From Anaerolineae bacterium (GTDB lineage Bacteria; Chloroflexota; Anaerolineae; Aggregatilineales; UBA2796), in assembly GCA_019637615.1 (NCBI GenBank), contig JAHBVJ010000008.1:124001-188000 (forward strand): a stretch of 64,000 nucleotides of DNA, read 5' to 3'. The first letter of the stretch is position 1. Each line of letters starts with the position of its first letter. The notes under the pieces were generated by a model. It was not told the origin of the DNA. It saw only the letters and a list, made by a program, of their open reading frames with translations, and ran no database searches. Positions 1 through 8,922 of the stretch are shown here, piece after piece. Both the position numbers and the translations under genes were made by a program.

Positions 1-1
1 T

Positions 2-382
2 CCTGCGCCACATCTGCGCTCGATAGGCGAAAACGCCGCGCATATCGTCGGGACGCGGGCTGGCTGGTTTTACTTTACGCTGGAAACCGGCGGTGAAGGG
101 TTGGTCAAGTATGCGAAGTGGAATATGCCGGATCACCCCGTCCCGTCCGCTGCCGAACTGGTCGAGGGTTTGAAATTCACGTGGCAAGTCATCCACAGTT
201 CTTTGAGCACGTGGACGCCCGCCAACCTGTCCGACATTTTTCACGACTCCGATGAGAACGGCAAAATTTGGGATCTCACGCGCCAATGGGTGATCTGGCA
301 TCTGATCGAGCATGATCTGCATCATGGCGGCGAACTTTCCTTCACGTTGGGTATGTCCGGCTTACCCGGCATCTCCCTTTAA
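2..382 (+). CDS. DinB-family protein, C-terminal part (5' end outside window)
   Basis: The reading frame is open from the first bases, so the true start lies upstream; 126 residues are visible. DinB-like proteins are four-helix bundles that bind a metal with three histidines and often act as thiol-dependent transferases or have unknown roles. The visible part has a first histidine in ENAAHIVGTR and a second cluster in WHLIEHDLHHGGEL, matching the usual His and HxxxH placement. An internal TTG at 101 would remove the first histidine, so it is not a credible start. A strong terminator follows, so the gene is not in an operon with the next one. The substrate cannot be inferred. Confidence 0.8.
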   Translation, partial: PAPHLRSIGENAAHIVGTRAGWFYFTLETGGEGLVKYAKWNMPDHPVPSAAELVEGLKFTWQVIHSSLSTWTPANLSDIFHDSDENGKIWDLTRQWVIWHLIEHDLHHGGELSFTLGMSGLPGISL

Positions 383-386
383 GATC

Positions 387-422
387 ATCGCCCGGTGGCT
401 GCGCGGCTCCGGGCGATTTTTT
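387..422 (+). terminator. Rho-independent terminator after the DinB-like gene
   Basis: A perfect nine-base stem (ATCGCCCGG with CCGGGCGAT), a GC-rich loop and a run of six T follow the stop codon by a few bases. This separates the DinB-like gene from the transporter operon. Confidence 0.9.
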
Positions 423-508
423 CTCCGTGCTTACGTGCATCATTCGTTTTTACATTGTCCCCAACACCCGCTATGTTAAGCATTTCGCGTTAGGCGCATA
501 TTCTCCGC

Positions 509-514
509 TATAAT
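509..514 (+). promoter_or_regulatory. Candidate -10 element for the nucleoside ABC operon
   Basis: A perfect TATAAT sits 41 bases upstream of the ATG at 556, in the gap between a terminator and the first permease. I do not see a convincing -35 at 16-18 bases, so this is a tentative promoter. Confidence 0.45.
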
Positions 515-555
515 CCCCGCCCAATTGACCTTTTTCAGCATGTATGGGCAATTTT

Positions 556-1734
556 ATGGAACAACGAGCGTCAGCATCCCCGGCTGCATCCCCTGACTCG
601 GCGCGACAATTAGGCGATACTCTGCGCAGATTGGCGGTGCCGCTGTTATCCGTGTTCACCGCCGTCTTGATCGGCTCTGTGTTGATCCTGCTTGTCGGGC
701 TTGATCCACTGCGTGCCTTTACGGGGTTGCTTGAAGGTTCCTTCGGCACCGACGCCGCCCTCACCCGCACTCTGATCAAGATGACGCCGTTGATCCTGTC
801 CGGATTGGCGGTGGCCTTTGCCTTCAAAGGTGGCCTATTCAACATCGGGGCACAGGGGCAGCTCGTGATCGGGGCAATTCTGGCCTCGTGGATCGGTTTC
901 AGCGTGCAAGGATTGCCCGCGCCCATTCACGTGACGTTATGTTTGTTGGCGGGCGTGATCGGCGGTGCGCTGTGGGGCGCGATCCCCGGCTTCCTGAAGG
1001 CACGCACGGGCGCGCACGAAGTCATTTCCACCATCATGCTCAATTACATCGCCGCCAATTTGCTAGAGTGGGCGGTCTCGCCACGCACGCCGGATAGTCC
1101 TGCTGGCCCCTTCGCGTTCTGCAAAGAAATCGGGCAGTGCGCCGAAGGCAAAACACCGTTCATCTATGACAGCGCCAAACTGCCGATCATCTATCAACCC
1201 GGCGGGACGGCCTCGGACACGCTCCATGTTGGCCTGTTCATTGCTATCGCCGTCGCGCTGATCGTGTGGTTCGTGCTCTACCGTACCACCTTCGGCTTTG
1301 AACTGCGTATGGTCGGCCTCAACCCCAACGCCGCCAAATATTCCGGCATCAAAGTGGCGCGCATGACGGTGATCACGATGGCACTGGCAGGGTCGCTGGC
1401 AGGGTTGGCAGGCGCGATCCAGACGACGGGCGTCTTCTACAACTTCCAGACCAACCAGAGCTTGTCGCTCGGCTTCGACAGCATCGCAGTTTCGCTCTTA
1501 GCTGCAAACAACCCCGTCGGCATCATTCCGTCAGCCTTGTTGTTCGGGGCGCTCGATGCAGGCAGCGCGCGGATGCAGTTCGTCTCCCGCGTGCCGAAGG
1601 AGATCATTCAGGTGATCTCCGCGCTGATTTTGATGTTTGTCGCCGCCGACCAGATCATCCGCAATTTGTACCGTATCCGCGCCAGTGGCGAAGATAGCAA
1701 GGTCAAACTGAGTACAGGTTGGGGGCAGCGGTAG
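556..1734 (+). CDS. ABC transporter permease, nucleoside/BMP type (NupP-like)
   Basis: An inner-membrane permease of the branched-chain/ribose superfamily (BPD_transp_2), the kind that serves BmpA-type nucleoside importers. About nine hydrophobic segments are visible. The family signature GGLFNIGAQGQ lies at residues 92-102, and a cytoplasmic coupling-loop motif GLNPNAAKYSG follows in the second half. The ATG at 556 (392 residues) is preferred over an in-frame ATG at 544 because the family usually begins with a short polar tail. It is the first gene of an operon with a second permease (8 bases apart), an ATPase and an aldolase. The usual order starts with the lipoprotein bmpA and the ATPase. 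Here no substrate-binding gene is present in the window and the permeases come first. Substrate specificity for nucleosides is inferred from family resemblance only. Confidence 0.88.
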   Translation: MEQRASASPAASPDSARQLGDTLRRLAVPLLSVFTAVLIGSVLILLVGLDPLRAFTGLLEGSFGTDAALTRTLIKMTPLILSGLAVAFAFKGGLFNIGAQGQLVIGAILASWIGFSVQGLPAPIHVTLCLLAGVIGGALWGAIPGFLKARTGAHEVISTIMLNYIAANLLEWAVSPRTPDSPAGPFAFCKEIGQCAEGKTPFIYDSAKLPIIYQPGGTASDTLHVGLFIAIAVALIVWFVLYRTTFGFELRMVGLNPNAAKYSGIKVARMTVITMALAGSLAGLAGAIQTTGVFYNFQTNQSLSLGFDSIAVSLLAANNPVGIIPSALLFGALDAGSARMQFVSRVPKEIIQVISALILMFVAADQIIRNLYRIRASGEDSKVKLSTGWGQR

Positions 1735-1742
1735 AGGGCAGC

Positions 1743-2708
1743 ATGGAACAACTCTTAAACGTCACTGTCATTGTTGCGCTGATCATCTCCACCATCCGGG
1801 CTGCAGTGCCGATCACGCTCGGCGCGCTGAGTGGCATCGTCAGCGAACGCTCCGGCATCGTCAACATCGCCATCGAAGGCATGATGCTGGCGGGCGCGTA
1901 CATGGCCTTTTTCGTCAATGTGGTGCTCAGTCAGCCGAACGTTCCGGCGTGGTTGCAAGTGCAGCCGATTCGCTTGGGTCTGGCGATGCTTGGCGCGGTC
2001 GGCGTCGGCGCGGCGCTGGCGATGCTGCACGGCACGCTCTCGATCCGCTTCAAGGTCGATCAGATCATCAGCGGGACGGTCATCAATATTTTCTCAGCCG
2101 GCATCACCAGCTATTTCTATCTGGGCGGGCAAAACACGCTCGGACGCCTCCCCAACGTGATCAGCAACCCGTTCACGGAAAATCAAGGGCTGCTCTACTA
2201 CGTGGGCGCGATCATCTTCGACAAAGGGCTGATCACCTACATCACCTTCGCGCTGGTGTTCATCATCGGCTTCGGACTGTTCCGCACCACATGGGGCTTG
2301 CGTACCCGCGCCATCGGTGAAAATCCCCGCGCGGCGGATACGCTCGGCGTGAACGTCCACCGCTTGCAGTACACCAACATTGCCATCAGCGGCTTGCTGG
2401 CGGGTCTGGCGGGCGCAGTGCTGATCCTCGAAGGCGTCTCGTTCGAGCGCGGCATGAGCAGCGGACGCGGCTTCATCGCGCTGGCGGTGATGATCTTTGG
2501 CATGTGGCGACCATCGCGGGCGCTGGTCGGCGCGCTGATCTTCGGGTTCGCCTCGGCGCTGCAAAGCCAGTTGCAGTTCATCGACATCGCCATTCCCCAT
2601 CAATTCGTGGCGATGCTGCCTTACGTGCTGACGTTAGTGGTCTTGGCGGGCTTCGTAGGACGGGCGCGTCCGCCTGCGCATGTTGGTGAAGCCTACGAGG
2701 TAGAGTAA
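1743..2708 (+). CDS. ABC transporter permease, nucleoside/BMP type (NupQ-like)
   Basis: The second permease of the importer, 321 residues and mostly hydrophobic. It carries the family motif ERSGIVNIAIEGMMLAG near the N-terminus and GENPRAADTLGVNV, the likely coupling-helix region that contacts the ATPase. The start at ATG 1743 follows the previous stop by eight bases; a TTG at 1719 would overlap the upstream gene and is less likely. The stop is three bases before the ATPase start, so the genes are probably translationally coupled. It should form a heterodimer with the 556-1734 product. Nothing in the permease itself looks unusual, which makes the altered ATPase beside it more striking. Confidence 0.88.
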   Translation: MEQLLNVTVIVALIISTIRAAVPITLGALSGIVSERSGIVNIAIEGMMLAGAYMAFFVNVVLSQPNVPAWLQVQPIRLGLAMLGAVGVGAALAMLHGTLSIRFKVDQIISGTVINIFSAGITSYFYLGGQNTLGRLPNVISNPFTENQGLLYYVGAIIFDKGLITYITFALVFIIGFGLFRTTWGLRTRAIGENPRAADTLGVNVHRLQYTNIAISGLLAGLAGAVLILEGVSFERGMSSGRGFIALAVMIFGMWRPSRALVGALIFGFASALQSQLQFIDIAIPHQFVAMLPYVLTLVVLAGFVGRARPPAHVGEAYEVE

Positions 2709-2711
2709 CTT

Positions 2712-5024
2712 ATGACGAACGCACCGATTGATATTGACAACCGCGAAGTCGTGCTAGATGTTCAGGGCATCACCAAGCGCTTCCCCGGCATCATCGCAAA
2801 CGATAACGTCAACCTGACGCTGCATCGCGGCGAAATTCTGGCGCTGCTCGGTGAAAACGGCGCGGGCAAATCCACGCTAATGAACATCGTCTACGGGCTG
2901 TATCACCCTGACGAAGGCATGATCCATCTGCGCGGCAAGCCGATCAAGTTTGCCAGCCCGCGCGAGGCCATCCTCAGCGGGATCGGCATGGTGCATCAGC
3001 ACTTCCAACTGATCCCCGTCATGACGGTGGCGGAGAATGTGCTGCTTGGCGAAGAATCCTCCGTCAATGACGCGACGCCGCTCGTTGACCGCCGCCGCAC
3101 CACGATCATGAAAGCCGCCTCAGACGACACTGGCATCTCCAGCACGGTGCGGCTGGTGTGGGGCGCGTTGTGGCGCGCGCTGACGCCCTTGCTCGCGGCG
3201 GGGATCGGCGCGCTGCTCGGCTCCGTGTTGTTGCTGCTGGTGATCGACATCGCGACCTATCTTGCGCAAGATCCGGCCTTCCAAGCCAGCGCCTTCCAGA
3301 AATTGGAACTGCTGGATAAAGCCGATCAGGTGTTGGCGTCGCTGTATCTTGGCAATCCGCTGCTCGTGACCATCTTCACGTGGCTGCCCCTCGTGCTCGG
3401 CGCGCTGACCGGAGCCGTCGCGATGGTGCTGCTGTACCGTCATGCGCGGCTCACATGGCGCGGACGCAAACGCCAGATCGAGCATCCGTCGCCGCTGGAC
3501 ACCGTGATCGACGCCGTGATCGATCTGTCTGCCACTTCGACGCAGGTGCAGCATCAGCGCCAAGCCGCCGAAACCGTGCGCACCATCTCGCGCAAATTCA
3601 ATCTGGAAGTCGATCCCGACGCCTATATCGAAAAACTGCCCGTCGGCACGCAGCAGCGCGTCGAGATCGTCAAGGCGCTCTACCGCAAGGCCGAAGTCCT
3701 GATTCTTGACGAGCCAACCGCCGTGTTGACGCCGCAAGAAGGCCAAGAGCTATTCAAGATCATGCGCCAATTAGCGGCGCAGGGCGTTTCGATCATTTTC
3801 ATCACGCACAAGCTCAAAGAAGTGCTCGAAGTCGCGGATAACATTGTCGTGATGCGCGGCGGCAAAGTTGCCGGAACCGCCAAACCCAAGACCTCAAGTG
3901 AGGCATCCTTAGCGGCGATGATGGTCGGGCGCGAGGTCTTGCTGCGCGTCGCCAAGCAGGAAGCCCATCCCGGCGACGTGGTGCTGTCGGTCATCAACGT
4001 CGCGGCGAAGGATTCGCGTGGCGCGCTGGCAGTCGATCACGTCAACTTCGAAGTGTGCGCGGGCGAAATTTTAGGCGTCGCGGGCGTACAAGGCAACGGG
4101 CAGACCGAACTGGTCGAAGTGCTCACCGGCTTGCGCGAACCAACGGCGGGCACATTCCGCATTCGGGGCATCGAACTTGAGCACAGTGACGCCCGCGCCA
4201 TCACCAATGTTGGCACGGCACACGTCCCCGAAGATCGCCACCGCTACGGCATGGTGATGACTTTTCCCGTCTCTGATAATCTCGTGCTCAACCAGTATTT
4301 CAAAACGCCTTTCGCCACCTTCCCGACATGGCGGCAGTTGCCAATGGCCTTACTGCTGTATGCAATTTCGCTCACCATCATCGTCCTGATCGGTGCAGCC
4401 TTGTGGACATCGACGCTGTGGCCTGCCCTGAGCACCTCGCTGAATCTGGCGAACGTCACGCCGCGTCAAGACCCCGGTGCCTATGTCCTCGCCATGCTGG
4501 TCACGGTGGCCTATTGCGCAGTAGTGTTCGTCTTCTCCAACGGCCTCACCGCCCTGATCCTGTCGCAGGTCGCGCAGGCCATGAAGTCCAAAGACGACGA
4601 AAGTGGCCTGATCCGTGATGACAAGGCCATCAATCAGAACGCGGATGCGCTGGTCAAAGAATTCGACATCCGCACGCCGGGAATCGGGATCAATGGCGGT
4701 AATCTTTCCGGCGGCAATCAGCAGAAGATGGTCGTCGCGCGTGAATTCAGCCGTCAGCCGCGCCTGTTGATCGCCTCGCAGCCCACCCGTGGCATCGATG
4801 TCGGCTCCATCGAGTTTATCCATCAGAATATCGTCAAGCAGCGGGACGCGGGCGCGGCGGTCTTGCTCGTCTCGGCGGAATTGGACGAGATCATGGCGCT
4901 CTCTGACCGGATCGCGGTGATGTTCAAAGGCCAGATCATCGATCTGCTGGACGCGAAAACGGCGACGCGTGAACAACTCGGCCTGTTGATGGCGGGCGTC
5001 AAAAACGACTCCGCCGCCGACTAG
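2712..5024 (+). CDS. ABC importer ATPase, two NBDs, each with an inserted membrane hairpin
   Basis: This 770-residue protein is about 260 residues longer than the usual double-ATPase of nucleoside/BMP importers (roughly 500). NBD1 has Walker [10 protein letters not shown] at 47-55, Q-loop VHQHF at 94-98, signature LPVGTQQR near 309-316, Walker [12 protein letters not shown] near 330-340 and H-loop THK near 365. NBD2 has the family's usual degenerate Walker A ([10 protein letters not shown], about 458-467), signature LSGGNQQK near 665-672 and the QPTRGID motif near 690-696. The extra residues fall at equivalent places, between Q-loop and signature. Insert 1 (about 116-285) holds two strongly hydrophobic stretches near 157-183 and 216-242. 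Insert 2 (about 531-640) holds two near 543-566 and 587-617. Conserved family sequence resumes on both sides, so a frameshift or gene fusion is unlikely. The helical subdomain that normally touches the permeases would therefore be membrane-anchored. The gene follows the permeases by three bases and precedes an aldolase. Confidence 0.9.
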   Translation: MTNAPIDIDNREVVLDVQGITKRFPGIIANDNVNLTLHRGEILALLGENGAGKSTLMNIVYGLYHPDEGMIHLRGKPIKFASPREAILSGIGMVHQHFQLIPVMTVAENVLLGEESSVNDATPLVDRRRTTIMKAASDDTGISSTVRLVWGALWRALTPLLAAGIGALLGSVLLLLVIDIATYLAQDPAFQASAFQKLELLDKADQVLASLYLGNPLLVTIFTWLPLVLGALTGAVAMVLLYRHARLTWRGRKRQIEHPSPLDTVIDAVIDLSATSTQVQHQRQAAETVRTISRKFNLEVDPDAYIEKLPVGTQQRVEIVKALYRKAEVLILDEPTAVLTPQEGQELFKIMRQLAAQGVSIIFITHKLKEVLEVADNIVVMRGGKVAGTAKPKTSSEASLAAMMVGREVLLRVAKQEAHPGDVVLSVINVAAKDSRGALAVDHVNFEVCAGEILGVAGVQGNGQTELVEVLTGLREPTAGTFRIRGIELEHSDARAITNVGTAHVPEDRHRYGMVMTFPVSDNLVLNQYFKTPFATFPTWRQLPMALLLYAISLTIIVLIGAALWTSTLWPALSTSLNLANVTPRQDPGAYVLAMLVTVAYCAVVFVFSNGLTALILSQVAQAMKSKDDESGLIRDDKAINQNADALVKEFDIRTPGIGINGGNLSGGNQQKMVVAREFSRQPRLLIASQPTRGIDVGSIEFIHQNIVKQRDAGAAVLLVSAELDEIMALSDRIAVMFKGQIIDLLDAKTATREQLGLLMAGVKNDSAAD

Positions 5025-5050
5025 CCACGCAACTTGTATTTGTCTTTACT

Positions 5051-5078
5051 AAGGACTAAGCACTCAGCACTAAGGACT
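5051..5078. repeat. Four-unit heptamer tandem repeat (array 1)
   Basis: Four contiguous heptamers read AAGGACT, AAGCACT, CAGCACT and AAGGACT. Related four-unit arrays occur at 9533 and 51593, with a degenerate one at 17494. This copy lies 27 bases after the ATPase stop. Its last AAGGA is placed where a ribosome binding site for the aldolase at 5086 would be. Confidence 0.85.
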
Positions 5079-5085
5079 ACTCTCT

Positions 5086-5757
5086 ATGGCTCGTTTTGAT
5101 CGCATGACGGTGTTGAATACCGTGTTGGCGGATGGCGTGATGCCGATTTTTTATCAGCCCGATGTCGGCGTCACCAAGCAGATCGTCAGCGCACTGGTGA
5201 AGGGCGGCATCCGACTCTTTGAATTCACCAATCGTGGCGATTTTGCCATCGACGTGTACAGCGAATTGATCAAGGAGGCGAAAGTATCCGCGCCCGACGC
5301 GATTATCGGTGCTGGCACGATTGAGGATGCGCCCACCGCCGCGCTGTACATCGCCCACGGCGCGAATTTCATCGTCGCGCCCAACTTCAACCCCGAAGTC
5401 GCTCGCCTCTGCAACCGCCGCAAGATCGCCTATATCCCCGGTTGCGCCACCGTCACCGAGATCAGCACGGCAGAGGAATACGGTTCCGAGGTCGTCAAGC
5501 TGTTCCCCGGTGAGACGGTTGGCGGGCCAGAATTCGTCAAGGCCATGTTAGCGCCGCGCCCGTGGACGCGCCTATTAGCTACTGGTGGCGTCACGCCTGA
5601 TCCCGACAGCCTGAAGGCATGGTTCAGTGCGGGGATCGCCTGCGTAGGCATCGGCAGCAAGCTGATCCGCGCCGATTGGATGAAGGCGGGCAACTACGAC
5701 GCCATCACCGATCTCGCTCACAAAACCCTCGGCTGGATCAAGGACGCACGGAAGTAG
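5086..5757 (+). CDS. KDPG/KHG-type aldolase (2-dehydro-3-deoxy-phosphogluconate aldolase family)
   Basis: A class I aldolase of 223 residues from the Eda family, which cleaves 2-keto-3-deoxy-6-phosphogluconate (or 4-hydroxy-2-oxoglutarate) to pyruvate and an aldehyde. The expected catalytic Glu is seen in LFEFTNRG and the Schiff-base Lys in VVKLFPGE. A phosphate-binding glycine stretch ATGGVTPD and a C-terminal CVGIGSKL are also present. The gene lies 61 bases after the ABC ATPase on the same strand and may be co-transcribed. The heptamer repeat in between supplies a plausible AAGGA ribosome site. The link between a nucleoside-type importer and this aldolase is not explained by a known pathway; a sugar-acid or deoxysugar role is possible. 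No kdgK or edd is nearby. Confidence 0.87.
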   Translation: MARFDRMTVLNTVLADGVMPIFYQPDVGVTKQIVSALVKGGIRLFEFTNRGDFAIDVYSELIKEAKVSAPDAIIGAGTIEDAPTAALYIAHGANFIVAPNFNPEVARLCNRRKIAYIPGCATVTEISTAEEYGSEVVKLFPGETVGGPEFVKAMLAPRPWTRLLATGGVTPDPDSLKAWFSAGIACVGIGSKLIRADWMKAGNYDAITDLAHKTLGWIKDARK

Positions 5758-5819
5758 GAATACGCTTTGTTACTTCGGCAAATTAAGCTGGAGGATGCCT
5801 AGAAAAGAAGAATACTGCG

Positions 5820-8402
5820 ATGAACCCCAAGCTGGATCACGTTGTTATTGCCGTCCAAGATCTGGATCAAGCAATATACGATTACCGCGATCTAGGATTT
5901 AACGTTCTACGGGGTAGCGTCCACAGTGACGGCGCTACCCAAAATGCAATAATCCCGTTTGAAGATGACACCTATCTAGAATTGCTTGCTCCGACAGGTG
6001 TCACGCCAATGCACTGTCTTATGGACTGGAGTACCTTACTTCAGAATGGCGAAGGGTTGGTTGGCTACGCGCTGCGGACTGAGAATATCGAGGCAGAGGC
6101 CAGTCGTCTCACGAATTCAGGGCTATCTGTAGGCAAGGTGGTGGAGTGTGAACGGCGACGAGCTGACGGTGTCTTGGTTCAATGGAAAGTTTTGCAAGTT
6201 GAGAATGGATTCGCGCCTTTTTTCATCCAAGATGTAACCAGTTATGAATTGCGCGTACCGAATGATGTTGCCTCGACCACACACCCTAATCACACGGTAG
6301 GAATCGCACTACTTCTGACCGTTGCGCGTTCGATAAAGGACAGTTTTGAGCGTTATCAGAAAATACTTGGGCTGACGTCGTATCAAAATCTGAATAGGTC
6401 ATTGGACTTGAACACGGCGGGGTTGCGATTTATTGAAGCAAAACCACATTCCCCATCTCCACGTACATATTGGGAAGCCTACCTTCGCGAAAACTACTTC
6501 GAGTATGCTGATGCTATTCAAATTGTTGATCCTTCACACGATTCACCTACCTTTGCTCGTACGCGCGAATGGGGACAGCGTGAGTTGGCGACATTAATGG
6601 CTAGTGATCAGCGCGAGGCAGACTATTGGACCGCGCTTGCTTATGGCGCAAAGAGCGAAGCGCTATTTTCAGTACACATTATAGTTGATAATACGCCTGA
6701 GCCTGATGACCGCTATCCCCTGCACAAAACGCATGGCGTTCACCTATACGAAATTACAGGTGTCTCGAAACGCCGAAAGTTACCTGTATTCGAGAAGATG
6801 GATCGGATCGATTGGAGTCAAATATCGGCTGCTTACGGACCAGCCATCAATATACCGGGACTAATCCGCGCACTAGCATCGGAGTACGAAGCCGTCCGTG
6901 ACGATGCATATGAGGCATTGCGTAACCACATCAACCATCAGGGAAGCGTATATGAGGCAACCTTAACAGCGCTGCCCTTGCTGATCGAGCTGCTTAGCGT
7001 ATCTGAGTTTCCAGATAAAACTAGCTTGCTCTATACAATTATGCAGTGTGGTGGAAACGACCCTCATGAAATTACACCTTCGTCTGACCAAGCAACTTCA
7101 TTTGATCTCGAAAAAGCGTTGAGACGTACATTCCTCACAGGAACATCGATTTATCTACAATTGCTGGACGCTCCTGATCCAAGTGTAAGAAGCGCAGCCG
7201 CCAAAACACTCTCGATTTGTAATTATGAGGTAGATACAATTCAGTCTGCTCTGATCACGCATCGGATGTCAGAAGTCGATCCTGTTGCGCGAGCTAAAAT
7301 TACGGAATCTCTGATTCACTATTGGTTGCTGTCTGTTGGACAGTCCTCAATACTCACGCCCCAACAACAGGCATTTCTCGCCGCATGGATGCAAGATCCT
7401 AACGAACCGCCTGCTGTTCATTTCAGAACTGCGATCAATCTGCTTATGTTTGGTGAGGAAGTGTGGCATCAAGACGCGATTGCTATTCTCAATAGGGTTA
7501 TGGAAAATGATGCGGTAACATTAGGCACGCTGGCAAGTGAATATAGTGTGCTGATGTTCGAGATCCAACAAGCACTGGAAAAGTACCCAGAATTACATTT
7601 GAAATGGCTTATTGCTCAGGCACGGCATCCAGTTGAAGAATTCCGCGCCGAAATCCCATGGCAACTCCGTAAGATGGCAGAGCTGCGCCGTTCATTTACG
7701 CAAACGGCAGTACCTGTATTGATTTCGTTAACGCAGGATGTATCTGTCGAAGTACGCTACAATGCTGTTAGTTATCTAGTAGATGCGCCAAATGCAAATG
7801 TTGAGGAGGTGTTGCAAAAAGTTGCGACTAGCGATCCATCGCCTCCAATCCGAGAACAAGCATCTGAACAATTGCAGCGCTTTGCCGAAGAAAATTTGCA
7901 CGTTACCTCGATAGCACCCGACTATTCAGGTCTTGATCTTTCGCTCGACCAAATGTTGACATGGTTAGAAGTAGCCAAAGATTACCTACCATACAACCCA
8001 TCGCTGATAAGTACTTTAGGAAAATATGGCATGGCGGCTTCAAGCGCTGTGCCTACATTAAAGTACATCCTAGTGAAGCCAGATCGTACAGGTTGGATAA
8101 AGTTAGAAACTCTCAAAGCCTTATGGCATATTCAACCATCTGCGGCGAAAGTGATGTTGCCAGAATTATTACCGCAGATCGCTTTTTTACCTGCTACAGT
8201 GACGTTATTTAAACTATTCGGTGAAATGGGATCTTATGCAGAATCCGCTTTGCCATTTTTAAAACAATTTGTAGCATCTGATCTGCGTGGTGACGGCTTG
8301 CAAGGAATGGCATTTGCAGGCTCAAAAATATATTTGGATGAAGCCTTGAAAGCTACTGCGCAAGTATCTATTGAACAGATCGAACAAAGCTTAACTCACT
8401 AG
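5820..8402 (+). CDS. Fusion of a glyoxalase/VOC-like domain with a HEAT-repeat protein
   Basis: An 860-residue protein with two distinct parts. Residues 1 to about 270 look like a two-module VOC/glyoxalase-3-type domain: the start LDHVVIAVQDLDQAIYDYRD and a second module from about 155 (HTVGIALLLTVAR). Residues from about 327 on resemble stand-alone HEAT/PBS-lyase-repeat proteins, with helical pairs such as VPALLIELL- and SVEVRYNAVSYLVDAP-like units repeated to the end. An internal Met at 6798 begins MDRIDWSQISAAYGPA, which looks like the normal start of such a HEAT protein, so two ancestral genes were probably joined. The reading frame is continuous with no stop at the junction. By eye the gene is AT-richer than its neighbours, suggesting transfer. 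A catalytic role is unproven; HEAT repeats are usually protein-interaction surfaces. Confidence 0.75.
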   Translation: MNPKLDHVVIAVQDLDQAIYDYRDLGFNVLRGSVHSDGATQNAIIPFEDDTYLELLAPTGVTPMHCLMDWSTLLQNGEGLVGYALRTENIEAEASRLTNSGLSVGKVVECERRRADGVLVQWKVLQVENGFAPFFIQDVTSYELRVPNDVASTTHPNHTVGIALLLTVARSIKDSFERYQKILGLTSYQNLNRSLDLNTAGLRFIEAKPHSPSPRTYWEAYLRENYFEYADAIQIVDPSHDSPTFARTREWGQRELATLMASDQREADYWTALAYGAKSEALFSVHIIVDNTPEPDDRYPLHKTHGVHLYEITGVSKRRKLPVFEKMDRIDWSQISAAYGPAINIPGLIRALASEYEAVRDDAYEALRNHINHQGSVYEATLTALPLLIELLSVSEFPDKTSLLYTIMQCGGNDPHEITPSSDQATSFDLEKALRRTFLTGTSIYLQLLDAPDPSVRSAAAKTLSICNYEVDTIQSALITHRMSEVDPVARAKITESLIHYWLLSVGQSSILTPQQQAFLAAWMQDPNEPPAVHFRTAINLLMFGEEVWHQDAIAILNRVMENDAVTLGTLASEYSVLMFEIQQALEKYPELHLKWLIAQARHPVEEFRAEIPWQLRKMAELRRSFTQTAVPVLISLTQDVSVEVRYNAVSYLVDAPNANVEEVLQKVATSDPSPPIREQASEQLQRFAEENLHVTSIAPDYSGLDLSLDQMLTWLEVAKDYLPYNPSLISTLGKYGMAASSAVPTLKYILVKPDRTGWIKLETLKALWHIQPSAAKVMLPELLPQIAFLPATVTLFKLFGEMGSYAESALPFLKQFVASDLRGDGLQGMAFAGSKIYLDEALKATAQVSIEQIEQSLTH

Positions 8403-8555
8403 AAGAGTTACCATTTCCATTTCATACACACCAGCATTACGTGTTCACTGATCTCCTACAATATCTCTATAGGTAAGAGCGTCACTGCCACCACATCCCA
8501 CCGCCAATATCATCCCGCAGTCGCCTGATCCCACTGAGAAAAATGCGTTTTGCCC

Positions 8556-8561
8556 TATAAT
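8556..8561 (+). promoter_or_regulatory. Candidate -10 element upstream of the MNT gene
   Basis: TATAAT lies 35 bases before the ATG at 8596 in a short AT-rich gap. The -35 is not convincing. A GAGGAGG at 8564-8570 is too far from the start codon to act as its ribosome site. Confidence 0.35.
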
Positions 8562-8595
8562 GTAGAGGAGGTAAACAAACGAGCAGATTAGACCA

Positions 8596-8922
8596 ATGAC
8601 AACCCAACCCTCAATTCAACAGTTGCCTATCGATATCCCGCTAGATCAAATCACAGCGTTTTGTAACCGTTGGGGCATTGCGGAGTTAGCACTATTCGGT
8701 TCCATCCTCACCGATAACTTTCGCCCGGATAGTGACGTGGATGTGCTAGTGACGTTTCGCCAACCCAAAGCACTACCCGATCGCGAAGCCATGCGGCGAG
8801 AACTCGAAGCGATTGTGGGGCGCGATGTCGATCTCGTCTATCGGCGTGTCATCGAAGCCACCGAAAATTACCTGTTGCGTCACTCCATTTTGGATTCGGC
8901 ACGGGTCATTTATGCAGCGTGA
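8596..8922 (+). CDS. Minimal nucleotidyltransferase (MNT/MntA-like antitoxin)
   Basis: A 108-residue nucleotidyltransferase-fold protein. The core motif is GSILTDNFRPDSDVDVLV (GSx9DSD), and a third acidic residue appears in DVDLVYRR, giving a complete active site. MNT proteins of this type are usually the antitoxin of HEPN-MNT modules and AMPylate the HEPN toxin. The next gene starts inside the end of this one (ATG at 8912), the usual coupling, but encodes only a stub of HEPN. The antitoxin therefore seems to have outlived its toxin. The N-terminal part (LDQITAFCNRWGIAELALFGS) is typical of the family. Confidence 0.85.
   Translation: MTTQPSIQQLPIDIPLDQITAFCNRWGIAELALFGSILTDNFRPDSDVDVLVTFRQPKALPDREAMRRELEAIVGRDVDLVYRRVIEATENYLLRHSILDSARVIYAA

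Noticed and set aside
5051..5078. Heptamer arrays as CRISPR repeats
   Set aside because: The units are seven bases with no spacers, and no cas genes are present.
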